DNA from: JAHFUI01 sp041485905 | Lineage (GTDB): Bacteria > Acidobacteriota > Vicinamibacteria > Vicinamibacterales > CAVVIG01 | Assembly: GCA_041485905.1 (NCBI GenBank) | Contig: JBGPKK010000034.1 | Location: 1-35,905 of the forward strand | DNA length: 35,905 nucleotides | Direction: 5' to 3' | Part shown: in pieces, positions 32,528 through 35,905 of the stretch | How the letters are laid out: every line of letters begins with the position of its first letter | Numbering within the stretch: position 1 is the first letter of the stretch | Made by a program: the position numbers and the translations under genes | Notes under the pieces: generated by a model | What the model was told of the DNA's origin: nothing | The model's input: only the letters and a program-made list of their open reading frames with translations | Databases searched by the model: none

Positions 32528-32965
32528 ATGCCTACAACAATCGCGTGCTGGGCCTTGATGCTGGTTGGGTTGCTCAGCCAACAGCCGGGCCCTCCCTCCG
32601 CCGTATCCGGATCGCTGAATTTCGAGTTTTTCAAGACCAAGGTACAGCCCATCTTCCTGGCGAAGCGTCCTGGCCACGCGCGATGCATCGCGTGCCATGG
32701 GAGCGGCACGCCGTTACGGTTGCAGCCGCTCTCGATCGGGAGCACGACGTGGAGCGACGAGGAGTCGCGCAAGAACTTCGAGGCGATCCGGCGCGTCGCG
32801 CTGCCCGGCGACTTGAAGAGCCGTCTCCTCATCCACCCGCTCGCCGAAGAAGCGGGCGGCGATTTCTTTCACAACGGTGGCAAGCACTGGAGCTCGCAGA
32901 ACGACGCGGAGTGGCAAACCTTGAAAGCCTTTGTCCTCGGACAAGCCGCGAGCGGCGGCCGGTAA
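32528..32965 (+). CDS. Exported c-type cytochrome-like protein
   Basis: The protein has 145 residues from the ATG at 32528, four bases after AGGAGG. A signal peptide (TTIACWALMLVGLLSQQ) leads to FFKTKVQPIFLAKRPGHARC, and then the heme-attachment site CIACH (Cys53, Cys56, His57). The opening form 'vqPIFl...Ck.CH' is that of small periplasmic cytochromes of the planctomycete/acidobacterial type. No Met stands where an axial ligand is expected; a His in LLIHPLAEE or KHWSS could serve instead, which is inference. It is first in a run with the beta-propeller (34 bases on) and the amidohydrolase, so the three are probably one operon. Confidence 0.82.
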   Translation: MPTTIACWALMLVGLLSQQPGPPSAVSGSLNFEFFKTKVQPIFLAKRPGHARCIACHGSGTPLRLQPLSIGSTTWSDEESRKNFEAIRRVALPGDLKSRLLIHPLAEEAGGDFFHNGGKHWSSQNDAEWQTLKAFVLGQAASGGR

Positions 32966-32999
32966 CGAATCTATCTGGTTGGGAGAAGGAGTTGACGCG

Positions 33000-34031
33000 A
33001 TGACGAACACACAAGGCCTTCGTCGGTGCCTGACGGTCTTTGCTGCGATCCTGTTCTGCGCGTGGTCGTTGAGGGCCGCGGATCATAAGGTCCGGATTAT
33101 CCAGACCAACAGCGCCGGGGACAACGTTCACGTCATCGATCCGGCGACGAACAAAGTCGTGGGCGTGATCACGGGGATCGAAGTGAACCATGGGGCGGCG
33201 GTCGCTCCGGACGGCAGCCGAATCTACATTAGTGACGAAGCAGAGAGTACGCTGGATGTCGTCGACGGGAAGACGCTCAAGGTGACCAACCGAATCAAGT
33301 TGAGCGGGCACCCCAACAATATCGCGGTGGGTCGTGATGGGCGGCGGGTCTATGTCGGGATCATCCAGGCGCCTGGCGGGGTTGACGTGATTGACACGGG
33401 CTCGCTGCAGAGGGTCAAGACCATCCCCACGAAAGGCAGCATCCACAATGCATACGTGACGCCAGACGGCAAGTACGTGGTGGCTGGCTCCATTCAGGGA
33501 AAGACGGTTAACGTCATCGACGCCAAGACCGAGGAGCCGGCGTGGACGCTGGAAATGGACCTGGGGATCCGACCGATGGCGTTCGCGACAAATCCCGACG
33601 GATCGACGAAGTGGATATTCGTCCAACTGACCGCTTTCAATGGATTCGCGGTCGTGGATTTCGCGACGCGCAAGGAAATCAACCGCATCACGAATCCAGA
33701 CTTGCCACCTGGGAAGGCGACCGTCCCGGAAGGCTCCGATCCCTCTCACGGCATGGCCGTCACCGCGGATGGCAAAACGCTGGTGGTGTGCAGCCGGTTG
33801 AACAATTTCCTCTACGCGTACTCGCTGCCGGACTTGAAACTGCTGGGAGGCGCCGAGCTTGGCGGGAAGGGCGCGGGATGGGTCACGCTCACGCCCGACG
33901 GCAGGACGGCCTACGTGGCGAACCCTGTGACCAACGACGTCTCGGTCGTCGATATCAAGACGCTGAAGGAAATCACCCGTATCCCGGTTGGGTTCGTGCC
34001 GAAGCGCAACACCACAGGGGTTCTTCAGTAA
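33000..34031 (+). CDS. Secreted YVTN-type beta-propeller protein
   Basis: The protein has 343 residues from the ATG at 33000, behind GAAGGAG. The signal peptide (LTVFAAILFCAWSLRA) is followed by seven similar blades: NVHVIDPATNKVVGVITGIE, TLDVVDGKTLKVTNRIKLSG, GVDVIDTGSLQRVKTIPTKG, TVNVIDAKTEEPAWTLEMDL, FAVVDFATRKEINRITNPDL, FLYAYSLPDLKLLGGAELGG and DVSVVDIKTLKEITRIPVGF. Each outer strand is preceded by a PDGxxxYV-type turn (TPDGKYVVAGS, TPDGRTAYVANP). This is the YVTN/cytochrome-d1-like seven-bladed family, often found next to exported cytochromes, as here. No heme ligand or catalytic residue can be pointed out, so a binding role is most likely. Confidence 0.9.
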   Translation: MTNTQGLRRCLTVFAAILFCAWSLRAADHKVRIIQTNSAGDNVHVIDPATNKVVGVITGIEVNHGAAVAPDGSRIYISDEAESTLDVVDGKTLKVTNRIKLSGHPNNIAVGRDGRRVYVGIIQAPGGVDVIDTGSLQRVKTIPTKGSIHNAYVTPDGKYVVAGSIQGKTVNVIDAKTEEPAWTLEMDLGIRPMAFATNPDGSTKWIFVQLTAFNGFAVVDFATRKEINRITNPDLPPGKATVPEGSDPSHGMAVTADGKTLVVCSRLNNFLYAYSLPDLKLLGGAELGGKGAGWVTLTPDGRTAYVANPVTNDVSVVDIKTLKEITRIPVGFVPKRNTTGVLQ

Positions 34032-34076
34032 GCCATTCGTCGAGTGGAATCACATCGCCGGTCGTCGGAGGCTTCC

Positions 34077-35528
34077 ATGCGCCGCGTGAACTGGATGTCG
34101 TGGCATCTGTTCGTCATGGCCTCTCTGTTCGTGGCGATGGCCGCTTCCTGGCGCGTGAACGGCCAGACCCGCACGACCGGTGTCACGGTGTTCGAAGGGG
34201 CGCGGCTCATCACGGGCGATGGTAGCGCCCCCATCGAAAACTCCGCATTCATTGTTCAGAACGACCAGTTCACGCGCGTCGGCCGGCGGAGCGAGCTGCC
34301 TGTCCCGACCGGGGCGATGCGCGTCGACCTGAATGGCAAGACCGTCATGCCGGCCAAGGTCGATCTTCACGGCCACATCGGGTACCAGCACGATGTCGAC
34401 GGGACGATGGCGAAGGAGTATTTCACCCGCGAGAATCTCATCGACCATCTGCAGCGTCTCGCGTATTACGGGTTCAGCGCCGTCGTCAGCGTTGGCGACC
34501 TGGTCGACCGTTCAGACCTCCACGGTGGCAGAACAGGTTGGGGTGACGTGCCGTTGCGAGTGCGGGGAGAGATCATCCCCGGTGCGGCGCTGTTTCGCAC
34601 GACGGGCCCGGGGATTGCCTTTCCCGGCGCCGGGCCCCAGGGCCACCCCTCCCGAACTGACGTGCCGTATCAGGTTTCCACGGTCGAGGAGGCTCGAGAA
34701 GCCGTTCGGGACTACGTCCGCATGAAGCCGGAATTCGTCAAGATCTGGGTGGACGACAGAGGCGGGCAGATGAAGACGCTGGCGCCGCCCCTGTTTCTCG
34801 CGATTATCGACGAGGCGCACAAGAACAATGTGCCCGTCGCGGCCCATAACATCACATTGGCGAATGCCAAGTTGATGATGCGAGCGGGCGTCGAGGGATG
34901 GCTTCACCTTCCGGTTCGCAACGGCGAGGTACCAGACGAGGAATTGATCGCGATCGTCAAGGAGCGGATCGCCAAGAGGGATCGGCCGAACATATGGTTC
35001 AATCCCGGCGCGGGGACCGCCGCCTCGGGCCGCGCGGTCTGGGACGACCCGCTGCTGCGGGAGACCGTTTCTCCACAACAGATCCAGCAGCAGGTGGGCG
35101 ACCAACTGGCGAGAATGACGCCGGAGTCCACCGAGCGCTCCCGGCAGAATCTCAAGTTGATGGGAGCCAGTAATGCGCTGAAGCTCAGAGCGGCAGGCAT
35201 GAAGATCGTGCTCGGGAGCGACACAGGGCAGACCCGGTTCTTCATCGGCTGGAGTGGACAACTGGAGTTCGAAAACTGGGTGTGGATGGGCCTGACGCCG
35301 GCTGAAGCGATCGTGGCGGCGACGCGCGATTCGGCCGAAGTCGCCCACATCAATACCGGGATGGTGGCGGCTGGCAGGTCTGCCGATTTCATCGTCCTCG
35401 ACGCGAATCCTCTCGAGAACATTGCGAACACGCGGAAGATCAACAAGGTCTACCTCCGGGGACAGGAAGTCGACCGCGCCGCGTTGAAGGCCAGGTGGCA
35501 GGCGCAGTGGAATCGCAGGACGAAATAA
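34077..35528 (+). CDS. Exported amidohydrolase
   Basis: This is a 483-residue metal-dependent hydrolase of the imidazolonepropionase/prolidase-like branch. The ATG at 34077 is chosen for its GGAGG five bases upstream; a GTG further left is in frame. A signal sequence (LFVMASLFVAMAASWRVNGQ) precedes the small beta-sandwich (VTVFEGARLITGDGSAPIEN). The barrel carries DLHGHI (His98, His100), Lys222 in FVKIWVDD as the likely carboxylated bridge, His257 in VAAHNITL, His277 in WLHLPV, and Asp382 in VLGSDTGQ. All five expected metal ligands are in place, so it is probably active. The C-terminus returns to the sandwich (AGRSADFIVLDANPLENI). Likely substrates are dipeptides or cyclic amides, but this is not shown. 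Last of three genes in a likely operon. Confidence 0.9.
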   Translation: MRRVNWMSWHLFVMASLFVAMAASWRVNGQTRTTGVTVFEGARLITGDGSAPIENSAFIVQNDQFTRVGRRSELPVPTGAMRVDLNGKTVMPAKVDLHGHIGYQHDVDGTMAKEYFTRENLIDHLQRLAYYGFSAVVSVGDLVDRSDLHGGRTGWGDVPLRVRGEIIPGAALFRTTGPGIAFPGAGPQGHPSRTDVPYQVSTVEEAREAVRDYVRMKPEFVKIWVDDRGGQMKTLAPPLFLAIIDEAHKNNVPVAAHNITLANAKLMMRAGVEGWLHLPVRNGEVPDEELIAIVKERIAKRDRPNIWFNPGAGTAASGRAVWDDPLLRETVSPQQIQQQVGDQLARMTPESTERSRQNLKLMGASNALKLRAAGMKIVLGSDTGQTRFFIGWSGQLEFENWVWMGLTPAEAIVAATRDSAEVAHINTGMVAAGRSADFIVLDANPLENIANTRKINKVYLRGQEVDRAALKARWQAQWNRRTK

Positions 35529-35554
35529 TCGGTCTGCCGTCTCGGTCTAGGGCG

Positions 35555-35842
35555 TCACGCAGGCGCCACGTGACGGCTGTGGCGGCGATACAGGGGGAAG
35601 TCAGCATCGGTGGTGAGAAGGACAGGATCAGCAAGGGTTTCACTCATCCGCACGAGGCAGGCGTCGGCCATGCTCATCGGGACGCCGGCGTACTTCTGCA
35701 TGAGGTCCAGAATCCGGTGCAGCTGGTCGGCGAGGTCGAACGTGGAGACGACCGCGTCGGATTTCGCGCACTGGAGCTCGCGAGACTCGGCTTCGATTTC
35801 CGCCACGAGCGTTTCCGGCAGTCGCACGGTGAGAGTCTTCAT
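35555..35842 (-). pseudogene. vapB'-'vapC in-frame chimera (antitoxin head joined to PIN toxin tail)
   Basis: From the ATG at 35842 the first 31 residues, MKTLTVRLPETLVAEIEAES then RELQCAKSDAV, are the DNA-binding start of a ribbon-helix-helix antitoxin. The rest (FDLADQLHRILDLMQKYAGV, PMSMADACLVRMSETLADPV, LLTTDADFPLYRRHSRHVAP) is the C-terminal half of a VapC-type PIN ribonuclease, with two of its acidic residues in SMADACL and TTDADF. The antitoxin's C-terminus and the toxin's N-terminus with its first catalytic Asp are missing. A deletion that kept the frame explains this. The 95-residue product should be neither a normal antitoxin nor an active toxin, though it could still bind DNA through its head. 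There is no clear ribosome-binding site. Confidence 0.72.
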
Positions 35843-35905
35843 AGAGCGAGTGTAATACGGCATAATCCGCCAACACGTTCAGATCGGTGCTCGAGGAGCA
35901 ACGCA

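Noticed and set aside
1..35905. CRISPR array, tRNA, rRNA, intact insertion sequence or prophage
   Set aside because: I saw no regularly spaced direct repeats, no cloverleaf or rRNA-like sequence, and no transposase or integrase motifs. A covariance-model search could still find a small RNA I missed.

Overview
The window looks like chromosomal DNA of a high-GC Gram-negative bacterium, most likely an acidobacterium of the Vicinamibacteria type. The signs are a large Oar-like TonB-dependent receptor with an N-terminal carboxypeptidase-regulatory domain, a PadR regulator next to a long MacB/FtsX-type permease (the acidobacterial ADOP arrangement), DUF6152 and related secreted proteins of unknown function, several secreted beta-propellers, and a dispersed GTCCGGCTTCAGCCGGAC palindrome. 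This placement is inference. No rRNA, tRNA, CRISPR array or transposase gene was seen.

Layout. 1-8.1 kb: the start of a secreted cupin-like gene (running off the left edge), an LVIVD beta-propeller, the TonB receptor, an MmgE/PrpD protein, then a DUF6152 protein followed by a secreted protein of unknown function. 8.2-11.3 kb: padR with a likely operator, and the ADOP-type permease. 11.3-17.6 kb: an eroded glucuronoxylan locus, with a truncated uxaC joined to the tail of an SDR dehydrogenase, an intact GH67 alpha-glucuronidase, a GT-C membrane glycosyltransferase, a scrap of a sugar-ABC ATPase gene, and intact xylA. 18-20 kb: a Yip1-type membrane protein and rsmE. 20-24.8 kb: an M16 zinc peptidase whose stop overlaps the start of an S41 peptidase. 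24.9-26 kb: wreckage of a restriction-modification pair. 26-29.8 kb: a Tat-exported alcohol-dehydrogenase-like protein followed by two tandem NHL-repeat proteins. 30-35.9 kb: a small secreted protein, a diadenylate-cyclase-domain protein, a wrecked AHL-lactonase-type gene, a run of c-type cytochrome, beta-propeller and amidohydrolase, and finally an in-frame vapB-vapC chimera.

How the genes fit together. GH67 alpha-glucuronidase frees glucuronic acid and xylo-oligomers from xylan. Xylose isomerase handles xylose. The partners that would use glucuronate (UxaC and an SDR) and import sugar (the ABC ATPase) survive only as fragments, so the pathway is either completed elsewhere or decaying. Most other intact genes encode exported proteins (propellers, peptidases, receptor, cytochrome, amidohydrolase), which fits a heterotroph living on polymers and peptides.

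The most notable result is a repeated style of gene decay. At five sites (uxaC/SDR, DNA methyltransferase, its putative endonuclease, the lactonase, vapB/vapC) the 5' end and the 3' end of a gene or gene pair are kept while the middle is missing. One case also contains a short inverted segment. The other notable gene is the diadenylate-cyclase-domain protein, which has an altered RHR motif and a C-terminal zinc-ribbon-like tail.
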